A stretch of DNA of 64,000 nt from Nocardia pneumoniae NBRC 100136 (GTDB lineage Bacteria > Actinomycetota > Actinomycetes > Mycobacteriales > Mycobacteriaceae): contig NZ_BAGF01000081.1 in assembly GCF_000308755.1 (NCBI RefSeq), positions 45,539 through 109,538 of the forward strand, given 5' to 3'. Positions 7,993 through 15,423 of the stretch are shown here, in pieces. How positions within the stretch are numbered: the stretch's first letter is position 1; every line of letters starts with the position of its first letter. The position numbers and the translations under genes were made by a program. The notes beneath the pieces were generated by a model. That model did not search any database. It had not been told where the DNA came from and was given only the letters and a program-made list of their open reading frames with translations.

Positions 7993-8130
7993 GCGGCTTC
8001 CTCGCCTCCGCTCGGCCCGGCGCACAAGCGGCTGCCTCGAGCCCCCGCTCGGCCCGGCGCACAAGCGGCTGCCTCGAGCCCCCGCTCGGCCCGGCGCGGG
8101 CTGACGACGGACTCCGTCGGGCTGCGTCCT
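7990..8130. repeat. dispersed palindromic repeat, locus A (three copies, two in perfect tandem)
   Basis: Three units of a GC-rich repeat fill the gap between the convergent thiE and Nudix genes. Two perfect 37-base tandem copies lie at 8024-8060 and 8061-8097. The first unit (7990-8023) matches 43824-43857 with one mismatch. The last unit continues through a GCCCG-GCG-CGGGC hairpin into GACGG-ACT-CCGTC, the diverged counterpart of the second hairpin at locus B. The element starts exactly at the thiE TAG. It may also serve as a terminator for the two converging genes. Confidence 0.85.
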
Positions 8131-8137
8131 TTCTGCG

Positions 8138-8824
8138 TCAGGAAAGCAGCTGTCCCCGCGTGAACGAGAGGGCGGTATTCACCGCGGTGCTCCCGCTCGA
8201 GATCGGCTCGGCGGTCTGCACGCCGGGCTCATCGACGATCCTGGCGTAGTCGCCCGGTCCGTCCGGATCCGAATGCAGCCAGACGAAACCGAGATCGGCG
8301 AGGTCGATCGTGCGGGGCAGCGCGGCGGCCACCGCGTGGTCGATCTCGGCGAGCAGCACACGCGCGGGCGCCGCGCGCAAGGTGGGCCACGAGGCGGCGA
8401 AACCGGGATGCAGCGGACGGGCGTCGACTTCGTGTTCGGGGACCCAGGCCAACTCGGTGCTCTCCCGGTTGCCGATGGTCGGGAGGGTCATGACCGCGTC
8501 GGCGACCACCGTGGTGTAGGTCCAGCCGCTCAGCGCGGAGGCGGTCACACGCGCGCCGCGCACCCGGACGTCGGCGGGATCGATCCCCGCTTCCTCCCAT
8601 GCCTCGCGCACCGCCGCGTGCTCGGGCGTCTCGTGGCTGTCGCGCGCGCCGCCGGGCAACGCCCAGGTCCCGCCCTGGTGGCTCCACGGTGCGCGGTGTT
8701 GCAGCAGCACCGCCGAACCGCCGTCGGCGAGTGGAGCGCGCAGGAGCAGTCCGGCGGCGCCGAAGCGGCCCCAGTGCCGCAATCCGTCCGGTCCGCGCGA
8801 CCAACCGTCGCCGTCACCACGCAT
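8138..8824 (-). CDS. Nudix hydrolase (MutT3-like)
   Basis: Nudix hydrolase of 228 residues. The catalytic Nudix box GGARDSHETPEHAAVREAWEEAGI carries the REAWEEAG core, preceded by WALPGGA. The position between the thi genes and glnX matches the M. tuberculosis gene mutT3, which hydrolyses oxidised nucleotides such as 8-oxo-dGTP in that organism. Here the substrate is inferred from family and synteny only. The C-terminal 100 residues (WPTLRAAPARVLLAEIDHAVAAALP) are longer than in minimal Nudix enzymes. It is divergent from glnX. Confidence 0.88.
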   Translation of the reverse strand: MRGDGDGWSRGPDGLRHWGRFGAAGLLLRAPLADGGSAVLLQHRAPWSHQGGTWALPGGARDSHETPEHAAVREAWEEAGIDPADVRVRGARVTASALSGWTYTTVVADAVMTLPTIGNRESTELAWVPEHEVDARPLHPGFAASWPTLRAAPARVLLAEIDHAVAAALPRTIDLADLGFVWLHSDPDGPGDYARIVDEPGVQTAEPISSGSTAVNTALSFTRGQLLS

Positions 8825-9014
8825 CTCGTACCATCCTCACCCAGCTACGACTGTGCTCCCCCCACCCGCACCCTTTGCTCCCAACCGGGGGTGTTTCACA
8901 CGCCGCGGCGTTCGTACGACCACAATAAACTCCGCACCGACACGCGCGACGTGATCGAATATGCGGTCCGGCCGTGAGAAATCCGCGCACGCGGCCCAGA
9001 CTGGGGAGGTGGAC

Positions 9015-10391
9015 ATGGCTAGCTCCGAGCCGACGACGGCCGAACTCCGGCCGTCGTCCGCGCCCGCCGGCCGGGAGAATCCCGGCGGGCTGAGCGTCGC
9101 CGTGGTGCGCGAACGTCTCGACCTGGCCAATCTGCGTTCGTTCGCCAATTCATCCCCGGGACGACTGATCGCGCTCGGGTTGCTGCTCATCGGCCTCTGC
9201 CTGGCCGCGGGATCGATGACCGCCGCGACGGTCAGCGAACGGCAGCAGAGCCTGGACGTGCTGCTCTACGACACCGAACCGGACGCGCACTCCGCGCACC
9301 GGCTGTATACCTCGCTGTCGATCGCCGACGCCGCCGCGAGCACCGCCTTCATCTCGGGTGGACTGGAGCCGCAAGCGGTGCGCGATCGCTACACCCAGGC
9401 CATGGGCGAGGCGGCCGCGGAGTTGGTGACCCAATCCGACCGCGCCGTCGGGGCGCCCGCGACGGCCGATGCGGATGCCCGGCTGCGCTCCGGCATAGTC
9501 ACCGGCCTGCCGGTGTACTCGGGTCTGGTGGAGACCGCACGAACGAACAATCGCATCGGGTACCCGGTCGGCGCCGCGTACTTGAGCGAGGCGTCCAACC
9601 AGATGCAGACGACGCTGCTGCCCATGGCCGAGGAACTGCACAATCACCGCTCCGCCGCGGTGAGCGCCGCACAGCGCAATCACGTGCGTCCGCCCTGGTC
9701 GGCCATCGGCCTGCTGATCCTCACGCTGGGCGTGCTGGTCTGGGTGCAGCGGGATCTGGCGCGGCGTTGGCGCCGGGTGCTCAATCCCGGTCTCCTGCTC
9801 GCCTCGGCGGCGATGCTGATCCTGCTGGCGTGGACGGTGATCGCGGGCTCGGTGTCGGCGGCGGCCATGATCGACGCCCGCGACGACGGCGCGGTACCGT
9901 CGTCGCGGCTGACCGAGAGCCGGATTCTGACCCAGCAGGCGCGCGCCGCGGAGACGTTGAAGCTGGTGCGCAGGGACGCGACCGGCGACTACGACCGCAC
10001 GTTCGATGCGAATATGGAGCGCTTGGCCGACCTGCTCGGCAAGTACCCCGATTCCGCGCCCGCCACCGACGACGTACGCAACGCCGTGCCCGCGCTGGAC
10101 CGTTGGCGGGTAGCGCATCAGCGCATGAACGACGCGCTGGCCAAGGGCGATTTCAACGGCGCGGCCGCGGTGACGACGGGGCCGGGCCTCGCGGACGCCA
10201 CCGCGCAGGTGGACGCGCTCGACAGCGCGCTGGAGCAGGGCATCGCCGAGACACGGGACACCCTGCGCGACGAGATCTCCCAGGCAGCCCGCGTACTGGA
10301 CTTCCTAGGGGCAGGAGCGATGGTGCTCGGCATTCTGGCGGCAGGCTATGTCGGACTCGGCATATGGCCCCGGCTTCGGGAGTACCGATGA
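9015..10391 (+). CDS. glnX: GlnX-like membrane protein of the GlnH-GlnX-PknG sensing system
   Basis: Membrane protein of 458 residues with four hydrophobic segments: near residues 50-70, 228-246, 260-282 and 430-452. Two extracytoplasmic domains lie between segments 1-2 and 3-4. The first gene of glnX-glnH-pknG, it corresponds by position and layout to M. tuberculosis Rv0412c, reported to pass amino-acid information from the lipoprotein GlnH across the membrane to PknG. The ATG at 9015 has a strong GGGGAGGT upstream. Its stop overlaps the glnH ATG (ATGA), so the pair is translationally coupled. The gene symbol is assigned by synteny. Confidence 0.85.
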   Translation: MASSEPTTAELRPSSAPAGRENPGGLSVAVVRERLDLANLRSFANSSPGRLIALGLLLIGLCLAAGSMTAATVSERQQSLDVLLYDTEPDAHSAHRLYTSLSIADAAASTAFISGGLEPQAVRDRYTQAMGEAAAELVTQSDRAVGAPATADADARLRSGIVTGLPVYSGLVETARTNNRIGYPVGAAYLSEASNQMQTTLLPMAEELHNHRSAAVSAAQRNHVRPPWSAIGLLILTLGVLVWVQRDLARRWRRVLNPGLLLASAAMLILLAWTVIAGSVSAAAMIDARDDGAVPSSRLTESRILTQQARAAETLKLVRRDATGDYDRTFDANMERLADLLGKYPDSAPATDDVRNAVPALDRWRVAHQRMNDALAKGDFNGAAAVTTGPGLADATAQVDALDSALEQGIAETRDTLRDEISQAARVLDFLGAGAMVLGILAAGYVGLGIWPRLREYR

Positions 10392-11371
10392 GATCCCCGC
10401 GCGGCATTCTGGTCGTCGTCCTGGTCGTGGTGGCGCTGGCGAGCGGCTGTGCGAGCGAGGCCAGCGCGCCGCTGGCGACCAGGACGCCCAAGTACACCGA
10501 TCCTCCGCTGCCCGCCAAAGCCGTACCGGTGCTGACGGATTCGCCGGTCCCGCCGCCGCCCGGCCCGCCGCGGTGCGGAGACCCGACCGCCAGTTTGCGG
10601 CCCACCGGGGCGGGCCCCGCCGCGCGCGGACCGGTGATCGATGCGATCCGGGCGCGGGGCAGGCTGCTGGTGGGACTGGACACCGGCAGCAATCTGTTCA
10701 GCTATCGCGACCCGATCTCCGGCTCTATCGTCGGTTTCGACGCCGACATCGCCAGGGAGGTCGCCCGTGATCTGCTCGGCAGCCCGGATCTGATCGAATT
10801 CCGCAGCCTCGGCTCGGCCGAGCGCGAGACCGCCCTGCAGAACCGCACCGTCGACCTGGTCGCCAAGACCATGACCATCAACTGCGAACGGCGCGAGAAA
10901 GTCACCTTCTCCACCGTCTATCTGCACGCGAATCAGCGCGTGCTCGCGATGAAGAACTCCGGTATCCGCAGCCTGGCCGATCTGGCGGGTAAGCGGGTGT
11001 GCATCGTATCCGGCACCACGTCGCTGGATCACATCCGCCGCTTCCAGCCCGCCGCGACCATCCTCTCCGTCCCCACCTGGGCCGACTGTCTGGTCGTCCT
11101 GCAGCAGCGCCAAGTCGACGCGGTCAGCACCGACGACGCCGTCCTCGCGGGCCTCGCCGAGCAGGACCCGTACACCGAGTTGGTCGGCGGCAGCATCGCC
11201 GAGGAGCCGTACGGCATCGGCATCCCCAAGGGCCACGACGATCTCGTCCGCTTCGTCAACGGCACACTGGATCGCATCCGCGGCGACGGCACCTGGACCC
11301 GGCTCTACCAGCAATATCTGACCGCGCTCGGCCCGGTTCCCGAGCCACCCGCTCCCACGTATCAGGACTGA
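10388..11371 (+). CDS. glnH: amino-acid-binding lipoprotein GlnH
   Basis: Solute-binding lipoprotein, 327 residues. The signal peptide ends in the lipobox LASGC with Cys21 as the lipidated residue. A Pro-rich tether (residues about 40-70) precedes a family-3 solute-binding domain: GRLLVGLDTGSNLFSYRDP, IVGFDADIAREVARDLLG, NRTVDLVAKTMTINCERREKVTFSTVYL and YGIGIPKGHDDLVRFVNGTLDRIRGDGTW. In mycobacteria this protein binds aspartate/glutamate and feeds PknG signalling instead of transport; no permease genes are nearby here either. The stop lies six bases before pknG. Confidence 0.92.
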   Translation: MRSPRGILVVVLVVVALASGCASEASAPLATRTPKYTDPPLPAKAVPVLTDSPVPPPPGPPRCGDPTASLRPTGAGPAARGPVIDAIRARGRLLVGLDTGSNLFSYRDPISGSIVGFDADIAREVARDLLGSPDLIEFRSLGSAERETALQNRTVDLVAKTMTINCERREKVTFSTVYLHANQRVLAMKNSGIRSLADLAGKRVCIVSGTTSLDHIRRFQPAATILSVPTWADCLVVLQQRQVDAVSTDDAVLAGLAEQDPYTELVGGSIAEEPYGIGIPKGHDDLVRFVNGTLDRIRGDGTWTRLYQQYLTALGPVPEPPAPTYQD

Positions 11372-11377
11372 CGGGAC

Positions 11378-14086
11378 ATGAACACACGGCCCGTCCCTGA
11401 GCCCGACCCGGACGAAACCGCCACGGGACGGCCGGGATCGGCCGATTTACTCGAGGGCGGGTTCGGCGGATCGGCCGGGCGTCATCCGGGGACCGCCGGA
11501 AAGACACCTCCGTCGGTCGGCCGCGATCCGGACGAAACACCCTCGTCCGCAGGCGGATGCAGCAAGGACGACGAAGCGGCCGCGCGGCGGGCGGGCGACG
11601 CGACATCGGACGTGCACGAGCAGCACGCGACTCCCGCCGAGGCGGCCGAGGCCACCCGCAGACAGATCGACCAACCGGAAACCAGCTCCGGCACAGTTGC
11701 ATGGCAACCGGCATCGGACGCCGAGAACGCGCCTGCCACCTGGGGGCGACCACCCGCGGACGAAGGTCCCGCCACGCAAGTCGCGCGTGACGAAGGCCCC
11801 GCCACGCAAGTCGCGCGTGACGAAGGCCCCGCCACGCAAGTCGCGCGTGACGAAGGCCCCGCCACGCAAGTCGCGCGTGACGAACAGGAGGCGGCGCAGG
11901 AAGACGCGCGGCCGCCGCACTCGGGCCCTGGCTCGGCGCCGCGCACCACGGGACGCAGCGTGCGTACCCCGCGGAGCCGTCCGGCGGTACGACGGCTCGG
12001 CGCCGGACTGGTGCCCATTCCGACGGTGCCGCCCACCGACCCACGCGACGCCGTGCTCGCCGACCCGGTGGTCTCCGAGCGCAGGCGGTTCTGCTGGCGC
12101 TGCGGCAAACCGGTCGGCCGGGCGACGCCGATCCGGCCGTCCACCACGGCGGGCACCTGCGCGACGTGTGAAGCGCCGTTCGATTTCCGGCCGTCGCTGC
12201 ACGCGGGCGACATGGTGGCGGGGCAGTACGAGGTCCAGGGCTGCATCGCCCACGGCGGGCTGGGCTGGATCTATCTGGCGATCGACCGCAATGTCAGCGA
12301 CCGCTGGGTGGTGCTGAAGGGCCTGCTGCACACCGGCGACGCCGAAGCGCAGGCGGTGGCGATGGCCGAACGCCAATTCCTCGCCGAGGTGGCCCATCCC
12401 AGCATTGTGAAGATCTACAACTTCGTCGAGCACCCCGCGGCCGACGGCACGCCGGTCGGCTACATCGTCATGGAGTACGTGGGCGGCTGTTCGCTGTGCG
12501 ACATTCTCGACAGCTACGAACGGCCGCAGCGCATGCCGGTCACCGAGGCGATCGCGTATCTGCTGGAGATCATGCCCGCGCTGGAGTACCTGCACTCGAC
12601 CGGGCTGGCCTACAACGACCTCAAGCCGGACAACATCATGGTCACCGAAGACCAGGTCAAACTGATCGACCTCGGCGCGGTCGCCGCGCTGGGGGCATAC
12701 GGGAACCTGTACGGCACAAGAGGATTCCAGGCGCCGGAAATCCCCAAGACCGGCCCGACCGTCGCTTCGGACATCTACACCGTCGGCCGCACGCTGGCCG
12801 TGCTCACCCTGCACGTGCCCTTGGAGCGCGGACGCTATGTCGAGGGCATCCCCGATCCTGCCGACGAGCCGGTGCTGGCGCGCTACCAGTTCTTCCATCG
12901 CCTGCTGCTCTGCGCGACCGACCCGGACCCGGAACGCCGCTTCCCCTCCGCGCGGGCGATGGCGACGCAGCTGGCGGGAGTGCTGCGCGAGATCCTCGCG
13001 CTGGAGACCGGCAACGAGCACCCGCAGCTGTCCACCGTGTTCACCCCGCCGCGCGCCAGTTTCGGTACCGAGGAACTGGTCAGCCAAACCGACGCCTACA
13101 CCGACGGCCGTTCCCGCAGCAGCCAGCTCGACGCCCTCGACGTGGTGGCCGGGCTGCCGGTTCCGCTGCTGGACCCGGCCGACCCGTCCGCACCGTTGCT
13201 GGCGGCGGCGGTGCACCCGGAACCCGCACAGGCGCTCGACGCGCTGCGGGATGCGCGCGCCCGAGCCGAGGCCGATCCCGGGAACGCGCCGGAGAATCTG
13301 GATCTGGAGCTCACCCTCGCGGAGGCGCGCGTGCGGATCGACCTGCGCGAGTCGAGCACCGTCCTGGACCTGCTCGCGCACTTGCCCGAGCGGGAATGGC
13401 GGGTCAGCTGGTATCGCGGCATGGCCGAACTGCTCGACCGCGAATACGAGCGCGCTTTCGCGTATTTCGACGAGGTCTTCCGGGTGCTGCCCGGCGAAAT
13501 CGCCCCCAAGCTCGCGCTCGCCGCCACCGCCGAACTCATTCTGCAGCATTGGGACACACCGGATCCCGAACAGTGGCGCGCCTATGCGGAGAACGCGTAC
13601 GAGACCGTCTGGCGCACCGACCGCAGCGTGGTGAGCGCCGCCTTCGGGCTGGCCAGGCAGCTGGCCGCGAATGGCAGGGTGACCGAGGCCGTGCAGGCGC
13701 TCGACGCCGTGCCCGCGGCGTCGCGGTCTTTCACCACCGCGCGGATGACCGCCGTGCTGTTCATGCTGACCGCCGCGCCGGTGGCCGAACTGGATGAGTT
13801 CACGCTGCACATCTCGGCCTCCCGGGTGCTGAGCCTGCCGAGAGGCGAGAGTCGTGCGACGCAGATGCGGGTGCTGGTGCTCGGCGCGGCGCTGGCCTGG
13901 CTCCAAGCGGGCAACACGCCGAAGCGCCCCGACGCGACGCTGTTCGGCGCGCCCTTCACCGAACGCGAACTGCGAGCGGGCACCGAGGCGGGGCTGCGTG
14001 CCCTGGCCCGCGGCGCGCCGAACCGCAAACACCGCTACGCGCTCGTCGACCTGGCCAACGCGATTCGCGCGAAGAGCTGGATCTAG
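11378..14086 (+). CDS. pknG: serine/threonine protein kinase PknG
   Basis: Soluble Ser/Thr kinase controlling glutamate and central carbon metabolism in actinobacteria. At 902 residues it is about 150 longer than M. tuberculosis PknG, the excess lying in a disordered N-terminus. Residues 128-167 are four copies of DEGPATQVAR. A rubredoxin-like metal site follows (CWRCG near 239, CATC near 261), then the kinase domain from about 285: Lys314 in VVLKG, the PknG-type catalytic loop YNDLKPDN with Asp414 (no HRD Arg), and DLG at 431. A TPR-like C-terminal region starts near 590. Convergent with ackA, seven bases apart. Confidence 0.96.
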   Translation: MNTRPVPEPDPDETATGRPGSADLLEGGFGGSAGRHPGTAGKTPPSVGRDPDETPSSAGGCSKDDEAAARRAGDATSDVHEQHATPAEAAEATRRQIDQPETSSGTVAWQPASDAENAPATWGRPPADEGPATQVARDEGPATQVARDEGPATQVARDEGPATQVARDEQEAAQEDARPPHSGPGSAPRTTGRSVRTPRSRPAVRRLGAGLVPIPTVPPTDPRDAVLADPVVSERRRFCWRCGKPVGRATPIRPSTTAGTCATCEAPFDFRPSLHAGDMVAGQYEVQGCIAHGGLGWIYLAIDRNVSDRWVVLKGLLHTGDAEAQAVAMAERQFLAEVAHPSIVKIYNFVEHPAADGTPVGYIVMEYVGGCSLCDILDSYERPQRMPVTEAIAYLLEIMPALEYLHSTGLAYNDLKPDNIMVTEDQVKLIDLGAVAALGAYGNLYGTRGFQAPEIPKTGPTVASDIYTVGRTLAVLTLHVPLERGRYVEGIPDPADEPVLARYQFFHRLLLCATDPDPERRFPSARAMATQLAGVLREILALETGNEHPQLSTVFTPPRASFGTEELVSQTDAYTDGRSRSSQLDALDVVAGLPVPLLDPADPSAPLLAAAVHPEPAQALDALRDARARAEADPGNAPENLDLELTLAEARVRIDLRESSTVLDLLAHLPEREWRVSWYRGMAELLDREYERAFAYFDEVFRVLPGEIAPKLALAATAELILQHWDTPDPEQWRAYAENAYETVWRTDRSVVSAAFGLARQLAANGRVTEAVQALDAVPAASRSFTTARMTAVLFMLTAAPVAELDEFTLHISASRVLSLPRGESRATQMRVLVLGAALAWLQAGNTPKRPDATLFGAPFTERELRAGTEAGLRALARGAPNRKHRYALVDLANAIRAKSWI
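11759..11878 (+). repeat. four tandem 30-base repeats inside pknG
   Basis: Four in-frame copies of a 30-base unit (11759-11788, 11789-11818, 11819-11848, 11849-11878), each encoding DEGPATQVAR; the next codons start a fifth copy (DE). Copy 1 differs at one silent base (GGT versus GGC); the rest are identical. Such recent identity points to slippage or recombination, so copy number may vary between strains. In PknG homologues, N-terminal Thr autophosphorylation recruits an FHA-domain partner, so each Thr may be a docking site. Confidence 0.95.
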
Positions 14087-14093
14087 CAGGACA

Positions 14094-15317
14094 TCAGGAA
14101 TGGCCGCGATCGAGGTCGGCGACCACCTGCCGCGCGGCGCGCGCGATCGCCAGCTCTTCATTGGTCGGCACCACCAGCACCGCGACCGGCGCGTCCGACG
14201 GGGAAATACGCCGCGCGCCACGGTCTTTCGCGGTATTCGCGACCGGGTCCACTTCGATGCCGAACCGCGCGAGATCGGCGAGGGCGTCGGCACGCACCTG
14301 CGGGCTGTTCTCGCCGACTCCGGCGGTGAAGGTGATCGCGTCCACGCCGCCGAGCTCGATCAGGTACGCCCCGAGGTAACGCCGCAACCGGTGGATGTAC
14401 ACGTCATAGGCGAGCCGGGCGGCCTGGTCCCCGCTCTCGATGAGGCGCCGCAACTCGCGGAAATCGTTCACGCCGGACAGTCCCTTGATCCCGGAATCCC
14501 GGTTGAGCAGAGTGTCGACCTGGTCGATGTCCAGGTGCGCCGATCGCACCAGATGCGGCACGATACCCGGATCGAGATCACCCGACCTGGTGCCCATCAC
14601 CAGCCCTTCCAGCGGCGTGAGGCCCATCGTGGTGTCGATCGGGCGACCGCCGCGCAGGGCGGAGGCCGACGCGCCGTTGCCCAGGTGGAAGACGATCTGA
14701 TTCAGCTCGGCGGGATCACGCCCGAGCAGCTCGGCGACGCGGCCGGACACGTACTCGTGCGAGGTGCCGTGGAATCCGTACTTCCGGATGCCGTGGGCCG
14801 CCGCGATTTTGGCGTCGATCGCGTAGGTCTTCGCGGCGGCGGGCAGGCTGTGGAAGAAGGCGGTGTCGAATACGGCGACCTGCGGCACGCCCGGCAGTAG
14901 TGCGCGTGCGCTCTCGATACCCGCCACATTGGCCGGATTGTGCAGCGGCGCGAGCGCGGAGAGATCGGAGATCGCGGCGACGACGTCGTCATCGATCAGT
15001 GTGGGCCGGTAGAACACCTCGCCGCCGTGCACGACGCGATGACCGACCGCGCGCACCCCTTCTCCCACCAAATCGTGTCCCGTCTCGGCGAACGCGTCGA
15101 AGACCAAGCGCAGCCCCGCGGTGTGGTCAGCGATCCGGCCGGGACGCTCGGTGGTCTCGCCGTCGGCGTGATGCTCGATCCTCCCGTCGTCTTCGCCGAT
15201 CCGCTCCACGATCCCGGACGCGGCCACCACGCTCGACTCCGGGTCGAGGAGTTGATATTTGATGGACGACGAGCCGGAGTTGATCACCAGCACCAGGTCC
15301 TCGGCCGCCTTGCTCAT
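14094..15317 (-). CDS. ackA: acetate kinase AckA
   Basis: Acetate kinase of 407 residues that interconverts acetyl phosphate and ADP with acetate and ATP. Visible family motifs are LVINSGSSSIKYQLL at the N-terminus, VGHRVVHGG, AVFDTAFFHSLP, YGFHGTSHEYV, FHLGNGASASALRGGRPIDTTMGLTPLEGLVMGTRSGDLDP and TFTAGVGENSPQVR. The ATG at 15317 follows GGGAGG. It sits 106 bases downstream of pta on the same strand, the usual Pta-AckA arrangement, and ends seven bases from the convergent pknG. Confidence 0.96.
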   Translation of the reverse strand: MSKAAEDLVLVINSGSSSIKYQLLDPESSVVAASGIVERIGEDDGRIEHHADGETTERPGRIADHTAGLRLVFDAFAETGHDLVGEGVRAVGHRVVHGGEVFYRPTLIDDDVVAAISDLSALAPLHNPANVAGIESARALLPGVPQVAVFDTAFFHSLPAAAKTYAIDAKIAAAHGIRKYGFHGTSHEYVSGRVAELLGRDPAELNQIVFHLGNGASASALRGGRPIDTTMGLTPLEGLVMGTRSGDLDPGIVPHLVRSAHLDIDQVDTLLNRDSGIKGLSGVNDFRELRRLIESGDQAARLAYDVYIHRLRRYLGAYLIELGGVDAITFTAGVGENSPQVRADALADLARFGIEVDPVANTAKDRGARRISPSDAPVAVLVVPTNEELAIARAARQVVADLDRGHS

Positions 15318-15423
15318 CGCGCCTCCCAGGACATCCGGTCGAACCGCACCGGATCGGCGCGATCGGGTGCTTCGCGATCGTTCCACGCACGCCACGATCG
15401 GCCCGGAGCCGACAGCGCCCGCA

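Noticed and set aside
8024..8097. CRISPR repeats at the two 37-base tandem copies
   Set aside because: No spacers between copies and no cas genes; better explained as a palindromic intergenic element.
11759..11878. CRISPR-like array
   Set aside because: The 30-base units are contiguous without spacers and encode an in-frame peptide repeat in pknG.
11447..14293. Antisense open frame of 948 codons opposite pknG
   Set aside because: No recognisable domain; it is a mirror of the codon bias of pknG.
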